This document shows, piece after piece, positions 1 to 6,388 of a stretch of DNA of 64,000 nt. The stretch is taken from positions 1 to 64,000 of the forward strand of contig FMEL01000003.1 of the NCBI GenBank assembly GCA_900066355.1. The letters run 5' to 3'. The notes beneath the pieces were generated by a model. That model worked only from the letters and a program-made list of their open reading frames with translations, was not told the origin of the DNA and did not search any database. The translations under genes were made by a program, and so were the position numbers. Within the stretch, counting starts at the first letter, position 1. Every line of letters begins with the position of its first letter. The DNA comes from an uncultured Ruminococcus sp. (GTDB taxonomy: Bacteria > Bacillota > Clostridia > Lachnospirales > Lachnospiraceae).

Positions 1-100
<100 letters not shown>

Positions 101-255
101 AATGTTTGATTCACTCAAGATAACAACTAGCTATCTCTCGTTTTACTGTTTTAAGGTTTTGTTCTTGAATTTAAAAAGAAATTTTCGAGAATCGTATGTG
201 TTTCACTGTTTAGTTATCAAGGTTCTTAACTTGCTGTCTCTCAGACAGCTTATTT

Positions 256-284
256 ACTTTATCACATCTTTTTCGATGTGTCAA
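256..284 (-). promoter_or_regulatory. Promoter of the rRNA operon
   Basis: On the minus strand a perfect -35 box TTGACA (279-284) is followed after exactly 17 bp by TAAAGT (256-261). About 150 nt of AT-rich leader then precede the 16S gene. It lies between the tRNA-Ser(GGA) 3' end and the 16S gene, so the rRNA can be transcribed independently of the tRNAs. Confidence 0.7.
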
Positions 285-314
285 GTACTTTTTTCAAGTT
301 TTTTCAAACCTGAG

Positions 315-404
315 CGGAGAAGGAGGGATTTGAACCCTCGCGCCGCTATTAACGACCTACTCCCTTTCCAGGGGAGCCCCTTCGGCCAGCTTGGGTACTT
401 CTCC
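315..404 (-). tRNA. tRNA-Ser, anticodon GGA
   Basis: The minus strand folds as a class II tRNA. The acceptor arms GGAGAAG and CTTCTCC close the cloverleaf, the T-loop reads GGTTCAAATCC, and there is a long variable arm. The anticodon GGA (complement of 367-369) sits in a CTGGAAA loop. The length of 90 nt and the variable arm fit serine. The discriminator is G and the next bases are CTC, so CCA is not encoded and must be added after 3' trimming, the kind of precursor handled by RNase Z. Confidence 0.95.
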
Positions 405-449
405 AAATCGCCCTACGCAATCGCTTCTCATTTTTCAGAAGCGTTTTAT

Positions 450-478
450 ATTATATCGCGTTGTTTTTCGTTTGTCAA
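450..478 (-). promoter_or_regulatory. Consensus promoter for tRNA-Ser(GGA)
   Basis: On the minus strand TTGACA (473-478) and TATAAT (450-455) are both perfect sigma-A hexamers separated by exactly 17 bp. The element sits between the two tRNA-Ser genes, with the predicted transcription start about 40 nt upstream of tRNA-Ser(GGA). Confidence 0.8.
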
Positions 479-510
479 GAACTTTTTTCATTTATTTTCA
501 TTCTCAACAG

Positions 511-596
511 CGGAGAGAGTGGGATTCGAACCCACGCGCCCTTGCGGACAAACGGTTTTCAAGACCGCCTCGTTATGACCACTTCGATATCTCTCC
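511..596 (-). tRNA. tRNA-Ser, anticodon TGA
   Basis: The minus strand gives acceptor arms GGAGAGA/TCTCTCC, a D-arm beginning TATCGAAGTGG, and anticodon TGA (complement of 559-561) within CTTGAAA. There is a long variable arm and the T-loop reads GGTTCGAATCC. The 86-nt length and large variable arm are typical of tRNA-Ser. After discriminator G the genome reads CTG, so CCA is not encoded. It has its own promoter upstream, overlapping the end of ispD. Confidence 0.95.
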
Positions 597-643
597 ATAT
601 GCACTTTTCAGTGTTCGACGTCTCATTGCCAGACGCAAGATGT

Positions 644-672
644 ATTCTATCATCAAATCTTTTTACTGTCAA
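644..672 (-). promoter_or_regulatory. Promoter of tRNA-Ser(TGA), overlapping the ispD stop codon
   Basis: On the minus strand TTGACA (667-672) and TAGAAT (644-649) are separated by 17 bp. The TGA stop codon of ispD (669-671) is the central TGA of the TTGACA hexamer, so the end of the protein gene and the start of the tRNA transcription signal share bases. Confidence 0.75.
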
Positions 673-1385
673 TACAAATTTTTACATTTTTTAATCTTTT
701 TTAAAAACACCTCTGCTACGTCCAGATCCTCCGGTGTTGTGATCTTTATATTATGATAAGACCCCTCTACGAGGCAGACTTTTACCCCACTTTCCTGTTC
801 CACAACCATAGCATCATCTGTAATCGTACTCATATCTTTCTTTCGAATACTCTCATGTGCTTTTCGTATGAGATCATAAGAAAATATCTGCGGCGTCTGT
901 ATCGTCCAGACCTGTTTGCGTTCCGGAGTCATTCCGACAAATCCATCCTCATCAGACAGTTTGACCGTATCTTTTGATGGCATCCCCACTACACACGCAC
1001 CTGTCTCTCTTACACCTGCAAGGCCTCGTTCAAGAATCTCTTCTGTAATAAACGGACGGGCTCCGTCATGTATAAACACATAATCTGTATCTGTACAGGC
1101 AAGAAGACCCTGATAGACAGAATCATAGCGTTCTTTACCACCGGCAATGACATTTGACACTTTTGTAAAAGAGTAGCGATCCACGATTTCATTCTTACAA
1201 TAGGAAATCATATCATTTCCTGTCACAAGAATGATGTCGTCAATCAGCAGGCTATCCTGAAAGCATCTCAGTGAATAATACAATACAGGATGGTCCTGGA
1301 TTTCCAGAAACTGCTTCTGAACCTTACTGTGCATACGCTTCCCCTGTCCTGCTGCCAGAACGATTGCCGTAATTTTTTCTTTCAT
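669..1385 (-). CDS. ispD: 2-C-methyl-D-erythritol 4-phosphate cytidylyltransferase
   Basis: IspD transfers CMP from CTP to MEP in the non-mevalonate isoprenoid pathway. The 238-residue protein has the nucleotidyltransferase loop AIVLAAGQGKRM near residues 7-18, the IspD-typical DGARPF motif, and the TIQTPQIF segment. The start at 1385 is chosen because AGGAGG (1393-1398) lies 7 nt upstream; an upstream in-frame ATG at 1406 lacks a comparable site. It follows tsaD by 21 bp and is the last protein gene of the tsaE-tsaB-rimI-rnz-tsaD unit. Its stop codon is embedded in the -35 box of the next tRNA promoter. Length is normal for the family. Confidence 0.93.
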   Translation of the reverse strand: MKEKITAIVLAAGQGKRMHSKVQKQFLEIQDHPVLYYSLRCFQDSLLIDDIILVTGNDMISYCKNEIVDRYSFTKVSNVIAGGKERYDSVYQGLLACTDTDYVFIHDGARPFITEEILERGLAGVRETGACVVGMPSKDTVKLSDEDGFVGMTPERKQVWTIQTPQIFSYDLIRKAHESIRKKDMSTITDDAMVVEQESGVKVCLVEGSYHNIKITTPEDLDVAEVFLKKIKKCKNLY

Positions 1386-1406
1386 TTCAGAACCTCCTGA
1401 TATCAT

Positions 1407-2426
1407 TTAACGTTCACCGAGTTTTAAATTCGGCACAGCATTGAGATCCCATCCATGACGGGTTCCTTTCATATATTCATAGTATGCCGCCACACCAATC
1501 ATCGCTGCATTATCTGTACAGAAGATCGGAGACGGACGATAAAACTTATAACCATTTTGCGCACATGCTTTTTCCATTGCCGCGCGAAGCGTTCCATTGG
1601 ACGCAACTCCACCCGCAATCGCGATTTTATCCATGTTGTAATCTTTTGCTGCAAGCATCGTATGCTCCACAAGAACATCTACTACTGCTTTCTGGAAAGA
1701 AGCCGCAAGATCTGCACGATTTACTTCTTCACCTTTCATCTGCGCCTGGTTGATATAATTCAGGACAGCTGATTTCACACCGCTGAAGCTGAAATCATAA
1801 GGACAATCGCCGATTTTTGCATGCGGAAATACAATAGCCTCCGGATTTCCCTCTTTTGAAAGCTTGTCAATTTTCGGTCCACCCGGATAGCCCAGTCCGA
1901 TTGCGCGTGCAACCTTGTCAAAAGCCTCTCCCGCTGCATCATCACGTGTGCGTCCGAGAATTTCAAACTCTCCGTAATCTTTGACAATTACGAGATGTGT
2001 GTGTCCTCCTGACACGATCAAACAGAGGAACGGTGGTTCCAGATCCGGATGCTCGATATAGTTTGCAGAAACGTGTCCTTCGATATGATGCACCCCCACC
2101 AGAGGAAGTTTCTTAGCGTATGCAATTGCTTTTGCCTCTGCCACACCAACCAGCAGTGCGCCAACCAGACCTGGTCCATAAGTAACACCTATAGCATCCA
2201 GATCATCCAGCGTGACATCTGCATCTTTTAATGCCTCTTCAATTACCTGATTTACTTTTTCTATATGTTTACGGGAAGCAATTTCAGGTACAACGCCTCC
2301 GTAAAGCTTATGCAACTCGATCTGCGACGATATGACATTTGACAGAATCGTCCTTCCGTTTTTTACTACAGAAGCCGCTGTCTCATCACATGAACTTTCT
2401 ATTGCCAGAATCAACGTATCTTTCAT
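1407..2426 (-). CDS. tsaD: tRNA N6-adenosine threonylcarbamoyltransferase TsaD
   Basis: TsaD transfers the threonylcarbamoyl group onto A37 of ANN-decoding tRNAs, with TsaB and TsaE. The 339-residue product begins with the ASKHA phosphate motif ILAIESSCDETAAS. It carries the metal-binding HIEGH motif (about residue 110), the SGGHTHLV segment, and the nucleotide-binding IAGGVASNGTLR block near the C-terminus. The ribosome-binding site GAGGAG lies 9 nt before the ATG, next to the rnz stop codon. Both partner genes tsaB and tsaE are upstream in the same transcription unit, so the whole bacterial-specific part of the t6A machinery is here except TsaC. Confidence 0.96.
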   Translation of the reverse strand: MKDTLILAIESSCDETAASVVKNGRTILSNVISSQIELHKLYGGVVPEIASRKHIEKVNQVIEEALKDADVTLDDLDAIGVTYGPGLVGALLVGVAEAKAIAYAKKLPLVGVHHIEGHVSANYIEHPDLEPPFLCLIVSGGHTHLVIVKDYGEFEILGRTRDDAAGEAFDKVARAIGLGYPGGPKIDKLSKEGNPEAIVFPHAKIGDCPYDFSFSGVKSAVLNYINQAQMKGEEVNRADLAASFQKAVVDVLVEHTMLAAKDYNMDKIAIAGGVASNGTLRAAMEKACAQNGYKFYRPSPIFCTDNAAMIGVAAYYEYMKGTRHGWDLNAVPNLKLGER

Positions 2427-2438
2427 TATATGGCTCCT

Positions 2439-3350
2439 CTATTCTTCTTCAAAATTCAACTCAACACTTTTTCCATCTTTACCCGGCCATGCGTTCGGGA
2501 AAATGCCACGTACCATATCCATGTACTCATCCGGACGAATCAGCGACGGACTGTAATGCGTCAGCCAGAGTTCTTTCACTTCTGCGTCTTTTGCAAGTGT
2601 CGCCGCCTCCCGGAATGTCATATGCTTATAACCTTTTGCTTTTTCGATCTTATCTTCTTCTCCGTACATTCCCTCACAGATGAACAGATCTGAGTTTACA
2701 GCATTACGTAAAATAGATTCCGTCGGCCGCGTATCCGTCGTGTAAGTTACCTTAATCCCCTTTCGGTCCGGTCCCAGAACCATATCCGGTGTATATACTG
2801 CGCCATCTACTTCTATTGTCCGGCCTTTCTGAAGAGGATTCCAGTATTTCAACGGAATCTCCTGCTCTCTGGCTCGTTCCGGTGAAAATTTGCCCTGACG
2901 CAGAATCTCAATCGTATAGCCATAACAGATCACATTGTGATTCACACGAAATGCATTGATACGATATCCATTGAGTTCCAGAACTTCAAATGGTTTTGTT
3001 ATTTCTATAAATTTAATCTCAAAAGGGAGCTCCGGTGCAATCACACGAAGTGCATTCACTACTCTCTCCAGTCCTTTAGGTCCGACAAGCGTAAGCGGTT
3101 CCGTCCGATCTGCATTTCCCATAGTAAGAAGAAGCCCTGGCAGCCCACTGATATGATCTCCATGATAATGTGTAAAACAAATCACATCGATTGGCTTGAA
3201 ACTCCATCCTTTTTCTTTAATTGCAACCTGTGTTCCCTCTCCACAGTCGATCAGCAAACTGCTCCCATTGTAACGGGTCATAAGTGCAGTCAGCCAACGC
3301 TTCGGGAGCGGCATCATACCACCACAGCCAAGCAAACATAAATCCAACAT
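2439..3350 (-). CDS. rnz: Ribonuclease Z (tRNA 3' endonuclease)
   Basis: RNase Z cuts tRNA precursors just after the discriminator base so that CCA can be added. The 303-residue protein has the metallo-beta-lactamase motif FTHYHGDHISGLPG, a GEGTQ loop near the N-terminus, and the late TTDTRPT and LTHYSP motifs of the long-form ElaC family. The ATG at 3350 is preferred because AGGAG (3360-3364) is 9 nt upstream; a GTG three codons earlier is too close to it. It sits between rimI and tsaD with gaps under 20 bp. The two nearby tRNA-Ser genes lack encoded CCA, which is the substrate type this enzyme processes. Confidence 0.93.
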   Translation of the reverse strand: MLDLCLLGCGGMMPLPKRWLTALMTRYNGSSLLIDCGEGTQVAIKEKGWSFKPIDVICFTHYHGDHISGLPGLLLTMGNADRTEPLTLVGPKGLERVVNALRVIAPELPFEIKFIEITKPFEVLELNGYRINAFRVNHNVICYGYTIEILRQGKFSPERAREQEIPLKYWNPLQKGRTIEVDGAVYTPDMVLGPDRKGIKVTYTTDTRPTESILRNAVNSDLFICEGMYGEEDKIEKAKGYKHMTFREAATLAKDAEVKELWLTHYSPSLIRPDEYMDMVRGIFPNAWPGKDGKSVELNFEEE

Positions 3351-3367
3351 ATTTTCCACTCCTGCAT

Positions 3368-3802
3368 TTACTGCATTTTTGTCATTAAAACTGCATTTTC
3401 GGTAGGATCAGTATAATAATCCCTGCGAAGTCCATCTTCTTTAAATCCAAGTCTTTCGTACAGTCTTCTTGCCGTTCCGTTGCCTTCCCGCACTTCAAGA
3501 TGCACAATATGAATTCCGATCATTTCTGCCATCTTAAGCATGCTGTCCACAAGGAAATAGCCGATACCTTCTTTTTGTCTGTCTGAACGGACAGCAACAT
3601 TCAGAATATCGCCTTCATCCAGAACTGTCTGCATACTGCAATAGGCAAGAATTTTTTCTTTTTCTTCAACCACAAAAAACATGGTATTTTCTTTTGTCAG
3701 AAACGTAAAAAAACCTTCTTTCGTCCATGGATCAGAAAAAAGGGCTTTTTCTATCTCGACTACCTGCTCCAGATCCTCTACTGACATTTCACGAAACGTC
3801 AT
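3368..3802 (-). CDS. rimI: Ribosomal protein alanine N-acetyltransferase RimI
   Basis: This is a GNAT acetyltransferase of the RimI family, whose classical substrate is the N-terminal alanine of ribosomal protein S18. The 144-residue product has the acetyl-CoA loop RQKEGIGYFL (about residues 75-84) and the RimI-typical LEVREGNGTARRLYERLGF segment. It overlaps the end of tsaB by 4 bp, a coupled arrangement seen widely in Firmicutes between tsaB and tsaD. The exact substrate in this organism is inferred from family and context. Confidence 0.92.
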   Translation of the reverse strand: MTFREMSVEDLEQVVEIEKALFSDPWTKEGFFTFLTKENTMFFVVEEKEKILAYCSMQTVLDEGDILNVAVRSDRQKEGIGYFLVDSMLKMAEMIGIHIVHLEVREGNGTARRLYERLGFKEDGLRRDYYTDPTENAVLMTKMQ

Positions 3803-4521
3803 GAATCAGCGTCGGCTTTTGCCGCCTCCCGCTCTGCACGCTCTCTTTCAGCCTGTGATACACGTAGATAATCCGGAACATGTTCCATTGCCGTTTCTGT
3901 TTTTCCCTGACGATAATAGATCTCGCCAAGCGCCGCTACAGCAGCCGCTCTCTGTTTGTTTACATGTGCCGGTGCAAAAGAATACGGCACCGTCATTTTT
4001 TCTGCAATAAGCTCGTGGAAGACCGGTACTCCATCGCCAAGGAATGTTACCGCTTCTCCATACTGATTTAGCTTCTCGATCACAGTTTCCATAGGTACTG
4101 CCATCTGATCTTCCACCACCTTCAGCTGATGATCTGTAAAGCGATAAATACCTGTATACACCTGTTTACGGCGCGCATCCATAATCGGGCAGATCAGCCC
4201 CGATATATCATACAGATTGTATGCCAGTCCCTCTACAGTAGGAATGGCGATCAGAGGTTTCTTTAAGGCAAGTCCGAGTCCTTTCGCTGTCGCTGAGCCG
4301 ATTCGCAGTCCGGTAAAAGAACCCGGTCCTGCTGCTACTGCAATCGCATCAATACTATTCAGATCAAGCTCTGTCATTTTTGCGATTTCATCCAGCATCG
4401 GCAGCAATGTCTGAGAATGTGTTTTTTTGTAATTGACTGTATATTCCGCAATCAGTACATCGTCCTCTACAATTGCAACAGATGCCACGATTCCGGAGCT
4501 GTCAAGTCCTAAAATCTTCAT
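3799..4521 (-). CDS. tsaB: tRNA threonylcarbamoyladenosine biosynthesis protein TsaB
   Basis: TsaB is the inactive ASKHA paralogue that forms a heterodimer with TsaD and supports t6A formation. The 240-residue protein opens with MKILGLDSSG, contains THSQTLLPM (a family signature around residue 35) and GPGSFTGLRIG (about residue 67), and ends in a charged alanine-rich tail. GAGGAG lies 7 nt before the ATG. The gene overlaps rimI by 4 bp and follows tsaE after 47 bp. Confidence 0.93.
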   Translation of the reverse strand: MKILGLDSSGIVASVAIVEDDVLIAEYTVNYKKTHSQTLLPMLDEIAKMTELDLNSIDAIAVAAGPGSFTGLRIGSATAKGLGLALKKPLIAIPTVEGLAYNLYDISGLICPIMDARRKQVYTGIYRFTDHQLKVVEDQMAVPMETVIEKLNQYGEAVTFLGDGVPVFHELIAEKMTVPYSFAPAHVNKQRAAAVAALGEIYYRQGKTETAMEHVPDYLRVSQAERERAEREAAKADADS

Positions 4522-4568
4522 ATCTTATCTCCTCTTTTCATCTGTCCGGATAAAACAGATAAAATTCC

Positions 4569-4994
4569 TTACAAACCTTCCACAGTAATCCGTCGATAGT
4601 CAAATCCCTGTGCAAGATCCTTTTCTATTGTAATGGAAATTCTGTCATCCGGCAAAATCTCCTCAATCAGTTCTGCCCATTCGATCAGGCAGATACCCTT
4701 GCCAAAGAAATAATCATCATATCCGATTTCTTCCATTTCCTCGATATCCCCGATCCGGTAAACGTCAAAATGATAAAATGGCAGGCGTCCTTCTTCATAA
4801 ACCTGTACAATCGTAAATGTCGGACTGCTTACCGGCTCCGTAATCCCAAGTCCTGCAGCAACTCCCTGCGTAAATACTGTCTTTCCTACTCCCAGGTCTC
4901 CAGTCAGTGTATATACCTGACCAGGTCTTGCCTGCAGACCGATTTTTCGACCTAATTCATATGTTTCTTCAGGGCTTCTTGTCTCTGTCACCAT
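4569..4994 (-). CDS. tsaE: tRNA threonylcarbamoyladenosine biosynthesis ATPase TsaE
   Basis: TsaE is the P-loop ATPase that resets the TsaBD complex between catalytic cycles. The 141-residue protein has the Walker A sequence GDLGVGKT near residues 32-39, the SPTF segment, and the Walker B-like HFDVYR and LIEWAE blocks. The ATG at 4994 is preferred because an AGGTGAT ribosome-binding site lies about 8 nt upstream; an in-frame GTG four codons earlier overlaps that site. It is the first gene of the leftward t6A/tRNA operon and is divergent from the cyclophilin gene. Confidence 0.92.
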   Translation of the reverse strand: MVTETRSPEETYELGRKIGLQARPGQVYTLTGDLGVGKTVFTQGVAAGLGITEPVSSPTFTIVQVYEEGRLPFYHFDVYRIGDIEEMEEIGYDDYFFGKGICLIEWAELIEEILPDDRISITIEKDLAQGFDYRRITVEGL

Positions 4995-5014
4995 TTTACC
5001 AATCACCTTTTTCC

Positions 5015-5043
5015 TTGCAGAATTGTTCTTTGCATATTATAAT
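5015..5043 (+). promoter_or_regulatory. Promoter of the cyclophilin gene
   Basis: A perfect -10 box TATAAT (5038-5043) lies 17 bp after TTGCAG (5015-5020). The predicted start is about 40 nt upstream of the cyclophilin ATG. The -35 is poor, so strength is uncertain. Confidence 0.5.
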
Positions 5044-5091
5044 AGAGCCCACAGAGAAAAACAATACTTTTTGCAAAAGGAGACTATGATT

Positions 5092-5616
5092 ATGGCAAAT
5101 GCAAACCCGATCGTAACCATTACCATGGAAAATGGTGATGTAATGAAAGCAGAGCTTTATCCGGAAATCGCACCAAATACAGTAAACAATTTCATCAGTC
5201 TTGTCAAAAAAGGCTTCTATGATGGTCTGATCTTCCATCGTGTCATCAACGGCTTTATGATCCAGGGCGGATGTCCGGATGGAACCGGAATGGGTGGTCC
5301 TGGATACAGCATCAAAGGTGAATTTGCACAGAACGGTGTTGCAAATGACCTCGCACACACTCCTGGTGTTCTTTCCATGGCAAGAGCCATGCATCCAAAT
5401 TCAGGCGGAAGCCAGTTCTTTATCATGCACAAAGCAGCTCCACATCTTGACGGAAGCTATGCTGCATTCGGTAAAGTAATCGAAGGCATGGATGTTGTAA
5501 ACAAAATTGCCGAAACAGAAACAGATTTCCGTGACAGACCGCTTGATGATCAGCAGATCAAATCCATGACTGTTGATACATTCGGTGTAGATTATCCGGA
5601 ACCGGAGAAATGCTGA
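5092..5616 (+). CDS. Peptidyl-prolyl cis-trans isomerase, cyclophilin type
   Basis: This cytoplasmic cyclophilin catalyses cis-trans isomerisation of X-Pro bonds. It has no signal peptide. The 174-residue protein shows the family core FHRVINGFMIQGG (catalytic Arg in FHR), the GGSQFFI block (Gln and Phe of the active site), and HLDGSYAAFGKVIEG. Start: AAGGAG is 9 nt from the ATG at 5092 but only 3 nt from an upstream ATG at 5086, so 5092 is preferred. It stands alone between the divergent tsaE operon and a terminator. Confidence 0.94.
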   Translation: MANANPIVTITMENGDVMKAELYPEIAPNTVNNFISLVKKGFYDGLIFHRVINGFMIQGGCPDGTGMGGPGYSIKGEFAQNGVANDLAHTPGVLSMARAMHPNSGGSQFFIMHKAAPHLDGSYAAFGKVIEGMDVVNKIAETETDFRDRPLDDQQIKSMTVDTFGVDYPEPEKC

Positions 5617-5647
5617 TTTCATTACCTGTTTAATTTCAAAGCATAAT

Positions 5648-5698
5648 AAAAACCACAGAGATCATATTTGAGCAAGCTCATGATTTCTGTGGTTTTTT
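5648..5698. terminator. Bidirectional terminator between cyclophilin and yigZ
   Basis: Arms AAAAACCACAGA (5648-5659) and TCTGTGGTTTTTT (5686-5698) form a perfect 12-bp stem, with further partial pairing in the loop. A-tracts on the left and T-tracts on the right allow termination of both the rightward cyclophilin and the leftward yigZ transcripts. Confidence 0.85.
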
Positions 5699-5707
5699 AT
5701 GTTTTAA

Positions 5708-6388
5708 TTAATGATCAAACGTCTGAACTTCACCATCAATCACAGAATAGTAGCATTCTCCATCCTGTTCAAGCTGTGCCCGTCCGTTCGTCCCTTCTGT
5801 AATTGCATTCTCGACACTTCCGATTTCCTGTACGGGAACCAGAAGTTTCAAAACTACCCGATCGGTGTATTCACTGTCCAGTATCGGCAAAGAACGTTCT
5901 CCTGCAATATACTGAATTTTGCCGATTCCGGTGTAATCCGTTGTAATCTGCAGCACAATTCCCTTTTGTTTTAAAATAACAGTGCTTGCAGCCAATCCTT
6001 CCTGCACAGCCTTTGAATAGGCGCGCACAAGGCCACCTGTGCCAAGAAGCACTCCTCCGAAATATCGGGTCACTACGACAGCTACATTGTAGATTTCTTC
6101 TCCCAGAATCACATCCAGCATCGGACGTCCGGCAGTTCCGGACGGTTCCCCGTCGTCACTGCATCTGGTAAACTCTCTGTTTATCCCAACAGAATATACA
6201 TAGCAGTTATGTCTGGCATCCCAGTATTTCTTTTTCATTTCTTCCAGAAATGCCAGCGCGTCTTCTTCTGTTTCAACGGGGCGGACTGTTGCAATAAATC
6301 GAGATTTCTTTTCGGTTATTTCTCCAATACCGCCCTCATATATGGTTTTGTATTCTGTAAGTTTATTCTTCTGTGTTTCCACCGTCAT
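5708..6388 (-). CDS. YigZ/IMPACT family protein
   Basis: This belongs to the UPF0029/IMPACT family, which is related to regulators of translation; the bacterial role is unsettled. The 226-residue product has the conserved core KSRFIATVRPV, AFLEEMKKKYWDARHNC, the signature SDDGEPSGTAGRPML, and VTRYFGGVLLGTGGLVRAYS. The start is ATG 6388 or GTG 6382, inside the last codons of the upstream PBP gene. GGAGGAG just upstream is part of the PBP Gly-Gly-Asp repeat codons, so translation is probably coupled. The same frame stays open a further ~120 codons upstream through that repeat, but these codons encode only a low-complexity Glu/Pro/Thr string and are unlikely to be part of the protein. Confidence 0.88.
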   Translation of the reverse strand: MTVETQKNKLTEYKTIYEGGIGEITEKKSRFIATVRPVETEEDALAFLEEMKKKYWDARHNCYVYSVGINREFTRCSDDGEPSGTAGRPMLDVILGEEIYNVAVVVTRYFGGVLLGTGGLVRAYSKAVQEGLAASTVILKQKGIVLQITTDYTGIGKIQYIAGERSLPILDSEYTDRVVLKLLVPVQEIGSVENAITEGTNGRAQLEQDGECYYSVIDGEVQTFDH

